Source of the DNA: an uncultured Ruminococcus sp.
GTDB taxonomy: Bacteria; Bacillota; Clostridia; UBA1212; UBA1255
Length of the DNA: 5,080 nucleotides
Assembly: GCA_902782885.1 (NCBI GenBank)
Contig: CACZOW010000010.1
Span: 1 to 5,080 of the forward strand
Direction: 5' to 3'
This document shows positions 1-5,080 of this stretch, in pieces; position 1 is the first letter of the stretch; each line of letters starts with the position of its first letter. The position numbers were made by a program, and so were the translations under genes. Under the pieces are notes generated by a model. It had not been told where the DNA came from, searched no databases, and saw only the letters and a program-made list of their open reading frames with translations.

Positions 1-80
1 ACAATGAAATCGATCCGGGTGTCTTGACGCAACCGGTCAACGGCATATTCCTGACGCCGAGGGTCGTGACTACAGCATGA
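1..80 (+). CDS. Possible C-terminal tail of an upstream gene (partial)
   Basis: From base 3 one + strand frame is open for 25 codons and stops at TGA (78-80), after a tail ending PRVVTTA. The codons look plausible for coding, but so short an open stretch can arise by chance. The start lies outside the window and I cannot recognise a family from the tail. Its stop overlaps an ATG (77-79) of the next small ORF in an ATGA arrangement, which is weak support for a real gene end. The alternative is plain noncoding DNA upstream of the acetyltransferase gene. Confidence 0.25.
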   Translation, partial: NEIDPGVLTQPVNGIFLTPRVVTTA

Positions 81-217
81 ATATGTGCCATTTTATTCAC
101 GCTGTTGTCCCAAGGCATGCGGAGACGGTCACGTTGATCACTCGGGCCGGCTCAACGAACAGAGCAGATGGAGAAAGCGGAATACATATCAGAAACATAA
201 ACAGGAGAGATATATGA
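77..217 (+). CDS. Doubtful 46-codon ORF with MNMCHF start; possible truncated remnant
   Basis: This small ORF starts at ATG 77 (or ATG 83, giving a protein that begins MCHFIHAVVP) and ends at TGA 215-217. Its stop overlaps the ATG of the acetyltransferase gene (ATGA, 214-217), and its start overlaps the stop of the preceding open frame (ATGA, 77-80). From memory, a family of small uncharacterised bacterial proteins begins MCHF(I/V) followed by a hydrophobic stretch and ends in a CDCGT-like motif. The first ten residues here fit that start, but no CDCG motif follows in any + strand frame before 214, so it would be a truncated or decayed copy. No good Shine-Dalgarno site sits before ATG 77 or 83: the nearest purine run, GAGGG at 59-63, is too far upstream. 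The second half is less coding-like and contains the acetyltransferase ribosome site. It may equally be a chance ORF. Confidence 0.2.
   Translation: MNMCHFIHAVVPRHAETVTLITRAGSTNRADGESGIHIRNINRRDI
203..209 (+). promoter_or_regulatory. Ribosome binding site that fixes the start of the GNAT fusion gene
   Basis: AGGAGAG lies 4 bases before the ATG at 214. The same frame stays open upstream to a GTG at 85, but that codon has no comparable site, and the intervening 43 codons encode a Cys/Arg-rich stretch unlike a domain. The site therefore argues for ATG 214 as the start. Confidence 0.75.
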
Positions 218-1212
218 AAGAAGACAGCAAACGCAAGATCGGCGTTGCCCGCCGCACTGACTGGAAAACCGAGCCAATGCCCGAACAGTGCGAGACGTTC
301 GTGCTGCACAGGCGATTCCGTGACGAAGAGATGCTTGCGCTCCGCCGCGGCAACATTCCGCAGTCTATGGAAGATAAATGGTTCTGGTATATGGAAGGCT
401 CGACGCTCTGGGCGCACCGGAGCTGGACCGGGAACTGCATCTACCGGATCGATTTCAAAGAAGACAATGACCATATCGTGACCGTTAACCGCGATCCGGA
501 GCAGTACCGGTGCACCAGCATCGCCGAAGATATTGAAGCTCTGAATAATCTTTTGAAATGGTGGACCGAGGTCCCGTACGATCACTATACCGAGTGGCTT
601 TCGGAAACATACGATATGCTGAAGAGTGCGGACGGGCAGTCAAAATTGCCCGCGGTCATCGAGACTGAACGGCTGATACTCCGGCCGTGGGAAGAGGCGG
701 ACGCGGAGGAATGCTATAAATATGCAAAAGACCCGCGCGTGGGGCCGATGGCAGGCTGGCCGGTGCACACCGGCGTCGAGAACAGCCGCCGGATCATACG
801 GGACATGCTCATTGCGCCGGAGATATACGCCATCGTACTGAAAGAAACGGGGCTGCCCGTCGGAAGCATCGGTCTGCACCACAACGAGCTGGCGGAAAAA
901 GAGGACGAAGCCGAGCTGGGCTACTGGCTGGGTGTGCCCTACTGGGGGCGCGGCATCGTACCGGAGGCGGCACGGGCAATATTGCGCCACGCTTTCGAAG
1001 ATCTGGGGCTTGACCGCGTCTGGTGCTGCTATTTCGACGGCAACGAGCGGTCGAAACGCGTTCAGAAAAAGCTCGGTTTCCGGTATCAGCGGACAATAGA
1101 GCACGCTCCGGTTCCCCAGCTGGGCGAAACGCGTAAAAACCACATTAATCTCATGACGAAAGCGGAGTGGAAGAACATAAACCGCGGCTCCGAAAACCAA
1201 GGCCGTCAATAA
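214..1212 (+). CDS. Two-domain protein: N-terminal HRSWTG-type module fused to a RimJ/RimL-like GNAT acetyltransferase
   Basis: The protein has 332 residues from ATG 214, chosen because AGGAGAG precedes it. Residues about 147-319 form a GNAT N-acetyltransferase of the RimJ/RimL type. They begin with ETERLILRPWEEAD (150-163), have an acceptor-side strand with VGSIGLHH (216-223), a motif A acetyl-CoA pyrophosphate loop YWGRGIVPEAAR (243-254), and a motif B region NERSKRVQKKLGF (277-289). This family transfers an acetyl group from acetyl-CoA to a protein N-terminus or small amine in the cytoplasm; the substrate here cannot be told. Residues about 25-125 are a separate module with RGNIPQSMEDKWFWY (45-59) and HRSWTGNCIY (68-77). 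From memory, the same signature occurs in short uncharacterised proteins and in fusions to ADP-ribose-related or other enzymes; its function is unknown to me. A linker of about 20 residues joins the halves. There is no signal peptide or membrane segment. The stop codon abuts the ribosome site of the next gene, suggesting co-translation. The GNAT call is firm; the N-terminal module and substrate are not. Confidence 0.88.
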   Translation: MKEDSKRKIGVARRTDWKTEPMPEQCETFVLHRRFRDEEMLALRRGNIPQSMEDKWFWYMEGSTLWAHRSWTGNCIYRIDFKEDNDHIVTVNRDPEQYRCTSIAEDIEALNNLLKWWTEVPYDHYTEWLSETYDMLKSADGQSKLPAVIETERLILRPWEEADAEECYKYAKDPRVGPMAGWPVHTGVENSRRIIRDMLIAPEIYAIVLKETGLPVGSIGLHHNELAEKEDEAELGYWLGVPYWGRGIVPEAARAILRHAFEDLGLDRVWCCYFDGNERSKRVQKKLGFRYQRTIEHAPVPQLGETRKNHINLMTKAEWKNINRGSENQGRQ

Positions 1213-1218
1213 AAGGAG
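1213..1218 (+). promoter_or_regulatory. Ribosome binding site that fixes the start of the DUF1275 gene
   Basis: AAGGAG begins directly after the TAA of the preceding gene and sits 8 bases before the ATG at 1227. The frame is open upstream to an ATG at 1167, inside the acetyltransferase gene, but that start would add a charged 20-residue leader (EEHKPRLRKPRP) atypical of the family and has no such site. The position supports translation of both genes from one message. Confidence 0.75.
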
Positions 1219-1226
1219 AAACGGAT

Positions 1227-1871
1227 ATGCAGACTTCGGAAAGTTTCGTATTGAGCGCGTTATTGTCCTTTTCGGGCGGACTTCAGGACGCGTACACATA
1301 TAACGTGCGCGACCATGTATTTGCCAACGCGCAGACCGGCAACGTCGTACTGATGAGCCAGAATTTTATGACAGGCAACTGGGAGACCGCGGTACACTAC
1401 ATGCTCCCCCTGATCGCGTTTGCGCTGGGAGTGCTGATAACCGAGCAGGTCGAGAGCCGTTTTAAACACGGCAGGATCCATTGGCGCCAGCTTGTGGTTC
1501 TTATTGAAATGTTGCTGCTGGGCATTGTCGGCTTCCTGCCCGTGTCGCTGAACGTCGCGGCCAACATGATGGTATCCTTCTCCTGCGCGATGCAGGTGCA
1601 GGCTTTCAGAACGGTCCAGGGTTATGAGTACGCCAGCACGATGTGCATCGGCAATCTCCGCAGCGGCACGGAAAGTTTGTCCCGGTATTTCAGGGAAAAA
1701 GACCGCGGCGCGCTGAAAAAAGCGCTGAACTTCTTCGGCATAATCGTCGTGTTTGCCATCGGCGCGGGTGTCGGCGGAATACTGTCAAAGGTACTGCATA
1801 CCGGAACGATCTGGATCTCCCTGGCGCTGCTGGCGTGCGTCGCCGTAATGATGATCAAAAAAGAAAGCTGA
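1227..1871 (+). CDS. DUF1275 / YoaK family membrane protein
   Basis: This 214-residue integral membrane protein has about the usual length for the DUF1275 (YoaK) family. The N-terminal signature is clear: FSGGLQDAYTY (15-25) followed by HVFANAQTGNVV (30-41), the family's Gly-rich/acidic first helix and its F-N-Q-TGN motif. Likely membrane segments are at about 8-25, 57-74, 87-104, 106-125, 166-188 and 193-211. A charged loop (SRYFREKDRGALKK, 152-165) is probably cytoplasmic. A conserved-looking stretch, CIGNLRSGTESL (140-151), resembles the second TGN-like repeat of the family (TGNL.. in other members), here with IGN. The family is common in bacteria and generally called a putative transporter, but its substrate is not established as far as I know. 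It lies 14 bases after the GNAT fusion gene and 40 bases before the iron-sulfur protein gene, consistent with one operon. Family assignment is confident; function is not. Confidence 0.9.
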   Translation: MQTSESFVLSALLSFSGGLQDAYTYNVRDHVFANAQTGNVVLMSQNFMTGNWETAVHYMLPLIAFALGVLITEQVESRFKHGRIHWRQLVVLIEMLLLGIVGFLPVSLNVAANMMVSFSCAMQVQAFRTVQGYEYASTMCIGNLRSGTESLSRYFREKDRGALKKALNFFGIIVVFAIGAGVGGILSKVLHTGTIWISLALLACVAVMMIKKES

Positions 1872-1872
1872 G

Positions 1873-1887
1873 CTCCGCTTTACGGAG
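1873..1887 (+). other. Small inverted repeat in the 40-base gap between DUF1275 and iron-sulfur genes
   Basis: CTCCG (1873-1877) and CGGAG (1883-1887) can pair as a 5-bp stem around a 5-base loop, immediately after the DUF1275 stop codon. No run of T follows, so it is not a standard intrinsic terminator. It could be an RNA processing or stability element, or chance. Confidence 0.25.
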
Positions 1888-1911
1888 ACCCGGCTGCTAC
1901 AGAGGTGCCCG

Positions 1912-2739
1912 ATGAAGCGGCTTAAAAAGTATCTGATACCGATCATAATGCTGGTCGTGTTCGAGGCCATAGCGATAACGCTCTGGCTTACCAAAAACAA
2001 CATTTTCTACCTGCTCAATTTCAGCTATATCGGTATTTCGCTGGCGCTGGGCACATTCCTGCTGATCAAAAAATACAGGCACGCGCGGCGCATAGTACAG
2101 CTGCTGGTGGGTCTGTACATGCTCATCTATCTCGGGCTGATATGCGGCGAAAACATGCAGATAGAGGGCTTCTGGTATTATCTGTTCACCGGCGTGTTCG
2201 AGGCGGCAACGATCCACTACGCGGTAGCGAAGATCTTCGGCCCGCTGCTGTTCGGCCGGGGCTGGTGCGGATACGCCTGCTGGACGGCGATGGTGCTGGA
2301 TTTCCTGCCCTACAAAACGCCCGCGCAGCCGCGGAAAAAGCTCGGCTGGATCAGGTACGTCATGTTCGCCGTGTCGCTGGTATTCGTGTCCGCGCTGTTT
2401 CTGGCCCACGTCGGCAATATCGAGCGTATCATGTTCTGGGCGTTCATCGCGGGCAATGTGCTCTACTACGGCGCGGGCATCGTTCTGGCGTTCGTTTTCA
2501 GGGACAACCGGGCATTCTGCAAATATGTCTGCCCCGTAACGGTGTTTTTAAAGCCGATGAGCTATTTTGCGCTGTTCCGGGTCAAATGCGATAAAGAAAA
2601 ATGCGTCGATTGCGGCAAATGCAAACGGGTGTGTCCGATGGACGTTGACGTCACGGACAATTCGCGCAAACGCAAAAACGGCACGGAATGCATTCTGTGC
2701 ATGGAGTGCGTGAAGAATTGTCCCAAAAACGCGCTTTAA
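1912..2739 (+). CDS. NapH/NosR-like membrane polyferredoxin (4Fe-4S binding membrane protein)
   Basis: The 275-residue protein has several hydrophobic segments (about 7-27, 31-53, 61-78, 148-168, 172-196) and then a cytoplasmic-type ferredoxin tail. Two CxxxC motifs, CGYACW (119-124) and CKYVCP (203-208), are the paired motifs known from the NapH, NosR and CcoG/RdxA group at the membrane edge. The tail holds two CxxCxxCxxxCP motifs, with Cys231/234/237/241 and Cys260/263/266/270, each expected to bind a 4Fe-4S cluster. Family members pass electrons between a membrane quinol or other donor and a partner enzyme. This copy ends directly after the second cluster motif and has none of NosR's N-terminal FMN-binding domain. 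No nap, nos or cco gene is visible nearby, so its partner is unknown. The start at ATG 1912 has AGAGGTG (1901-1907) in front. The gene lies 36 bases before the hydrolase gene and probably shares its transcript. Domain content is certain; the redox role is inferred. Confidence 0.9.
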   Translation: MKRLKKYLIPIIMLVVFEAIAITLWLTKNNIFYLLNFSYIGISLALGTFLLIKKYRHARRIVQLLVGLYMLIYLGLICGENMQIEGFWYYLFTGVFEAATIHYAVAKIFGPLLFGRGWCGYACWTAMVLDFLPYKTPAQPRKKLGWIRYVMFAVSLVFVSALFLAHVGNIERIMFWAFIAGNVLYYGAGIVLAFVFRDNRAFCKYVCPVTVFLKPMSYFALFRVKCDKEKCVDCGKCKRVCPMDVDVTDNSRKRKNGTECILCMECVKNCPKNAL

Positions 2740-2775
2740 CGAGGGCAAGACCCGACACGGAAAGGAGCGATACAC

Positions 2776-3702
2776 ATGGGCCTGATCACAAAGATCTATC
2801 AAAAAAACTTTCTGCAGCGGTACGATAAGGATGAAGCCATTCCTTATTACTCACCCGCCGATTTTCCGGGGCTTGAATGCATTGAAGGCTCGTTTGTGAA
2901 TTCGGAAGGCGTGACGATCCGGTATTTTACGTACTGTTACGCGGAGCCCTCGACCGGCAAACTCATACTGTTCTGCCCCGGCATGGGACCGGGCCACACC
3001 GCGTACCTGGCGGAGATCGAGACGCTCTGCCGGGCGGGATACCGGGTGTTGACGCTGGATTACACCGGCTGCGGCGCTTCGGGCGGCGAACGGATGACCT
3101 CCGTCAACGCTCCGACCCGGGACGTTCTCGAATTGATCGACCTTTTAAAACCGCAGGAGGAGCTCGTGCCGGTCGGTCACTCGCTGGGAGGCTACACGGC
3201 GCTGAACATTGCCCGGCTGCTGCCCGCGGTAAAGCACGCGGTGATCATCTCCGGCTTCGTCACGATCTCAGATGAAATGATGGGGTTTGTAAAACTGCGG
3301 CTGCTGGCAGACCGCGTAAAACGTTTCGAAAAAAAACTGGATCCGCAGTACGGCGCCGGCGACAACCGCGCGTATATTGCCGCGACGCAGGACAAACTGC
3401 TGTGGATCCACTCGACGGACGACCCAATGGTCAATTACAAACACAACGCCGGCCGCGTGCTGAAGGCGGGCAATCCCAATATCCGCGTGCTCACGGTGGA
3501 GCACAAACGGCATAACCCCCAGTACACGCAGGAGGCGCTGGCCACAATGAACGCCTGGATGGGCGGATATTACCGCCTGATCCGGGAAAAGCAGCTGGAG
3601 ACCCCGGAGGCGCGAAAAGCATACTTCGCCGACAAACCCGTCGGACAGATGACCGCGCAGGATCCCGCCGTTTTCGGGGAAATTTTAAAATTCCTTAATT
3701 AG
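2776..3702 (+). CDS. Alpha/beta hydrolase (serine hydrolase)
   Basis: The 308-residue protein has an alpha/beta hydrolase fold, with a nucleophile elbow GHSLGG (134-139) placing the catalytic Ser at 136. Before it come the central strand and oxyanion region, LILFCPGMGPGH (63-74), and the strand and turn LTLDYTGCGASGG (92-104). The likely catalytic acid is Asp216 in HSTDDPMV (212-219), and the likely His is His246 in EHKRHNP (242-248). It has the size of a small-molecule esterase or lipase-like enzyme; the natural substrate cannot be read from the sequence. There is no signal peptide: the start MGLITKIYQK is polar, so it is probably cytoplasmic. A segment rich in Lys, Arg and Leu (172-188) after the nucleophile may belong to the cap region. 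The start is supported by AAAGGAG (2761-2767), 8 bases before the ATG. It is the last gene of the + strand cluster, and its stop overlaps the stop of the converging gene. Confidence 0.9.
   Translation: MGLITKIYQKNFLQRYDKDEAIPYYSPADFPGLECIEGSFVNSEGVTIRYFTYCYAEPSTGKLILFCPGMGPGHTAYLAEIETLCRAGYRVLTLDYTGCGASGGERMTSVNAPTRDVLELIDLLKPQEELVPVGHSLGGYTALNIARLLPAVKHAVIISGFVTISDEMMGFVKLRLLADRVKRFEKKLDPQYGAGDNRAYIAATQDKLLWIHSTDDPMVNYKHNAGRVLKAGNPNIRVLTVEHKRHNPQYTQEALATMNAWMGGYYRLIREKQLETPEARKAYFADKPVGQMTAQDPAVFGEILKFLN
3663..3687 (+). terminator. Weak terminator-like hairpin inside the 3' end of the hydrolase gene
   Basis: TCCCG (3663-3667) can pair with CGGGG (3675-3679, one G-T wobble) around a 7-base loop, followed by AAATTTT (3681-3687 includes four T). 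The stem is short and the T run brief and delayed. It is the only terminator-like structure I see near the convergent gene ends, where no intergenic space exists. It may have no role. Confidence 0.2.
3681..3692. repeat. Perfect 12-base AT palindrome at the convergent gene ends
   Basis: AATTTTAAAATT is perfectly self-complementary and lies in the last codons of the hydrolase gene (encoding part of EILKFLN), just before the overlapping stop codons. It is markedly AT-rich against the surrounding sequence. It may be a chance result of Lys, Phe, Leu and Asn codons or part of a transcript-end signal. Confidence 0.4.
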
Positions 3703-5080
3703 CCTTTTCCGCATGCAGCACCGCTTTCAGTTCCCGGCGGTAATGCGCGTACACAAAAGAGAAGATGAACAGCGCCAGGCCGCAGATCGCGGCGATAATG
3801 CCGCCGGTGCCAATGTGCAGGAACAGATGATCGGCCAATGAACGCACCGACTCGTCAATGCCGCCCGGAACCAGATTGCCCACGAGCCGCAGACGCAGTT
3901 TCGGGATCAGGGTAAAGAAGCTTATTATTGACCAGCCGAACACGATGGGCACCCAGAGCGTGACGCCGGGATTTGGTCTGCCGAGTTTGAACAATATCTT
4001 CAACAGCAGGTACAGCCAGGACAGCACCGCGATCAGCAGCAGCGCCGCGCTCACGATCAGCATGATGTGGATCGCTTTATAGGCTTTGACCATGTTGTCC
4101 GCGGTCAGCTCCTTCATAAGCTTGTCTTTCAGCATTGCCTTAGTTTCTTCTTTTTTCAGTTCGATGGATTTTTTGCCGCCGGAAGTCGATGCCGCCCAGC
4201 CGTACGGGCCCTGCGCTTCGACCGCGCCGCTTTGATGCTGCACGTCCAGTTCGTCCTGATCCACATCCGGGATCAGCTTGGAAATATCGCCGAACAGCGC
4301 CTGATCCGCCGCCGCGTCCAGCGTGACGCAGCCCTCGTCGTTGGTGATCTCCGCGTTATTGATCCAGTCCAGTATCCCGTTATAGAAATGGTCCGGGTCG
4401 TAATCGAACCTTTCCGTCACGATATACCCGTAGTCCGGGTCATCTTTGGCGATGTCGAACACGCCGGAGTAGATCTCCACCGCTCTGCGCGCGATCTCCT
4501 CGGGGGTCAGTTTGCCTTCCCCGATATCGTCGATCAGCTCGCCGATCTCTTCTTTTACATAACCGTCGGACAGGCCGATCCGCTCGCTGAATTTCGCAAA
4601 TTCCTCCGCGTCTTCATGTCCCAGCTTCTCGCTGACAACGTTCTCCATCGCTTTGAAGCCGTTGACCACCGCCTGCTCCGACACTGCCTTCAGCAGGCTC
4701 GCGGTCATGCGCGTGATGGCGGGTTTGGAGCCCTCGTACTGTATAAAGAGCTCATCGGTCATGCGGTCAACGTTGTGCCTGATCACCATTTCCGCCGCCG
4801 CGGAATCGGATACCGGGATCGCGCTCAGTGCGTCAACAGGGCTTACCTGGACGCGCACGTATATCTCCACGCTGTCATTGCCGAGTCCGTCTATCAGCGC
4901 CCGGGCGATCATTTCGGCGTCAACGCCGTCGCCCAGATTGATCTGTCCTTCGGACGAGCCGGAACCGCCGCTCTCCCCGGAGAGCAGCTTTGTGTCCAGC
5001 AGGACTTCATTGCCGCTGCGCACGGACAATTGCGGCGACAGCAGCGAACCGCTGCCGGAAAGAGCGCCGGAATCTTTAAG
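3695..5080 (-). CDS. Unrecognised membrane protein with large N-terminal domain and three C-terminal membrane helices (5' partial)
   Basis: The frame is open from the window edge at 5080 to TAA at 3697-3695, giving 461 visible codons. A TTG at 5029 could be read as a start, but it has no ribosome site and the 17 codons before it continue the same Ser/Gly-rich composition, so the true start lies outside the window. I number residues from the first visible codon. Residues 1-47 are Ser/Gly-rich (LSGSGSLL, SGESGGSGSSEGQ). Residues about 50-300 are acidic, apparently helical, and match no family I recognise; one part reads GYIVTERFDYDPDHFYNGI (218-236). A Lys/Glu-rich stretch (303-330) leads to membrane helices at about 336-364, 372-393 and 425-446, and the protein ends in a basic tail (YRRELKAVLHAEKAN). 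Positive residues after the first and third helices suggest a cytoplasmic C-terminus and an outside-facing N-terminal domain, which would need a signal or helix upstream. It converges on the hydrolase gene and is probably transcribed separately. Confidence 0.8.
   Translation of the reverse strand, partial: LKDSGALSGSGSLLSPQLSVRSGNEVLLDTKLLSGESGGSGSSEGQINLGDGVDAEMIARALIDGLGNDSVEIYVRVQVSPVDALSAIPVSDSAAAEMVIRHNVDRMTDELFIQYEGSKPAITRMTASLLKAVSEQAVVNGFKAMENVVSEKLGHEDAEEFAKFSERIGLSDGYVKEEIGELIDDIGEGKLTPEEIARRAVEIYSGVFDIAKDDPDYGYIVTERFDYDPDHFYNGILDWINNAEITNDEGCVTLDAAADQALFGDISKLIPDVDQDELDVQHQSGAVEAQGPYGWAASTSGGKKSIELKKEETKAMLKDKLMKELTADNMVKAYKAIHIMLIVSAALLLIAVLSWLYLLLKILFKLGRPNPGVTLWVPIVFGWSIISFFTLIPKLRLRLVGNLVPGGIDESVRSLADHLFLHIGTGGIIAAICGLALFIFSFVYAHYRRELKAVLHAEKAN

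Noticed and set aside
24..51. Promoter-like TTGACG with TATTCC 16 bases on
   Set aside because: The -35 match is fair but the -10 is poor, and it lies within a possible coding tail, so it is not strong enough to call.
85..213. N-terminal extension of the GNAT fusion from GTG 85
   Set aside because: There is no ribosome site at 85, the added 43 residues are Cys/Arg-rich and domain-less, and a strong AGGAGAG lies just before ATG 214.
97..585. 162-codon open frame on the - strand over the start of the GNAT fusion gene
   Set aside because: It covers a region where the + strand encodes distinctive conserved-looking motifs, and it has no convincing start signal.
640..1299. 219-codon open frame on the - strand opposite the acetyltransferase gene
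   Set aside because: It lies antisense to a clear GNAT domain and its translation shows no recognisable motif. Long antisense frames are expected in GC-rich coding DNA.
1897..2409. 170-codon open frame on the - strand opposite the polyferredoxin gene
   Set aside because: The translation is rich in Gln, His, Arg and Glu, typical of reverse-strand reading of membrane-protein codons. The + strand protein has unambiguous motifs.
2142..2594. 150-codon alternate-frame ORF on the + strand inside the polyferredoxin gene
   Set aside because: The Arg-rich translation without domains is a frame shadow of the real gene.
4978..5029. TTG at 5029 as the start of the - strand membrane protein
   Set aside because: There is no Shine-Dalgarno site upstream of it, and the frame remains open with matching composition to the window edge, so the gene is treated as 5' partial.
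1..5080. Defence system, mobile element, CRISPR array, RNA gene or riboswitch
   Set aside because: I saw no transposase, integrase, direct-repeat array, tRNA-like fold or conserved riboswitch core on either strand.

Overview
This 5,080-base window is moderately GC-rich bacterial chromosomal sequence. It has strong AGGAG-type Shine-Dalgarno sites, short intergenic gaps and ATG starts. The gene content (a DUF1275/YoaK-type membrane protein, a stand-alone NapH/NosR-like polyferredoxin membrane protein, a RimJ/RimL-type GNAT fusion and an alpha/beta hydrolase) fits a Bacillota/Clostridia-type organism, perhaps a gut-associated one. That placement is an inference from style and content; no taxonomic marker is present.

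Layout. Bases 1-213 hold no convincing gene. There is a possible C-terminal tail of an upstream gene (to base 80) and a doubtful 46-codon ORF (77-217) joined by ATGA overlaps to its neighbours on both sides. Four genes on the + strand then run close together: a two-domain protein ending in a GNAT acetyltransferase (214-1212), a DUF1275 membrane protein (1227-1871), a membrane protein with two CxxxC motifs and two 4Fe-4S clusters (1912-2739), and a serine alpha/beta hydrolase (2776-3702). The gaps are 14, 40 and 36 bases, with no clear terminator between them, so they could be one transcript. On the - strand a large, unrecognised membrane protein (3695-5080, N-terminus beyond the window) converges on the hydrolase, and the two stop regions overlap by 8 bases.

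Functionally, the + strand cluster combines an acyl-CoA-dependent transferase, a putative small-molecule membrane protein, a putative membrane electron-transfer protein and a hydrolase. No shared pathway can be proved from the sequence; co-transcription is the only supported link. I see no tRNA, rRNA, CRISPR array, insertion sequence, phage gene or recognisable defence system. The points most worth a second look are the N-terminal module fused to the GNAT domain, the ATGA-linked small ORF with an MCHF start, the orphan polyferredoxin, the overlapping convergent 3' ends, and the unrecognised - strand membrane protein.
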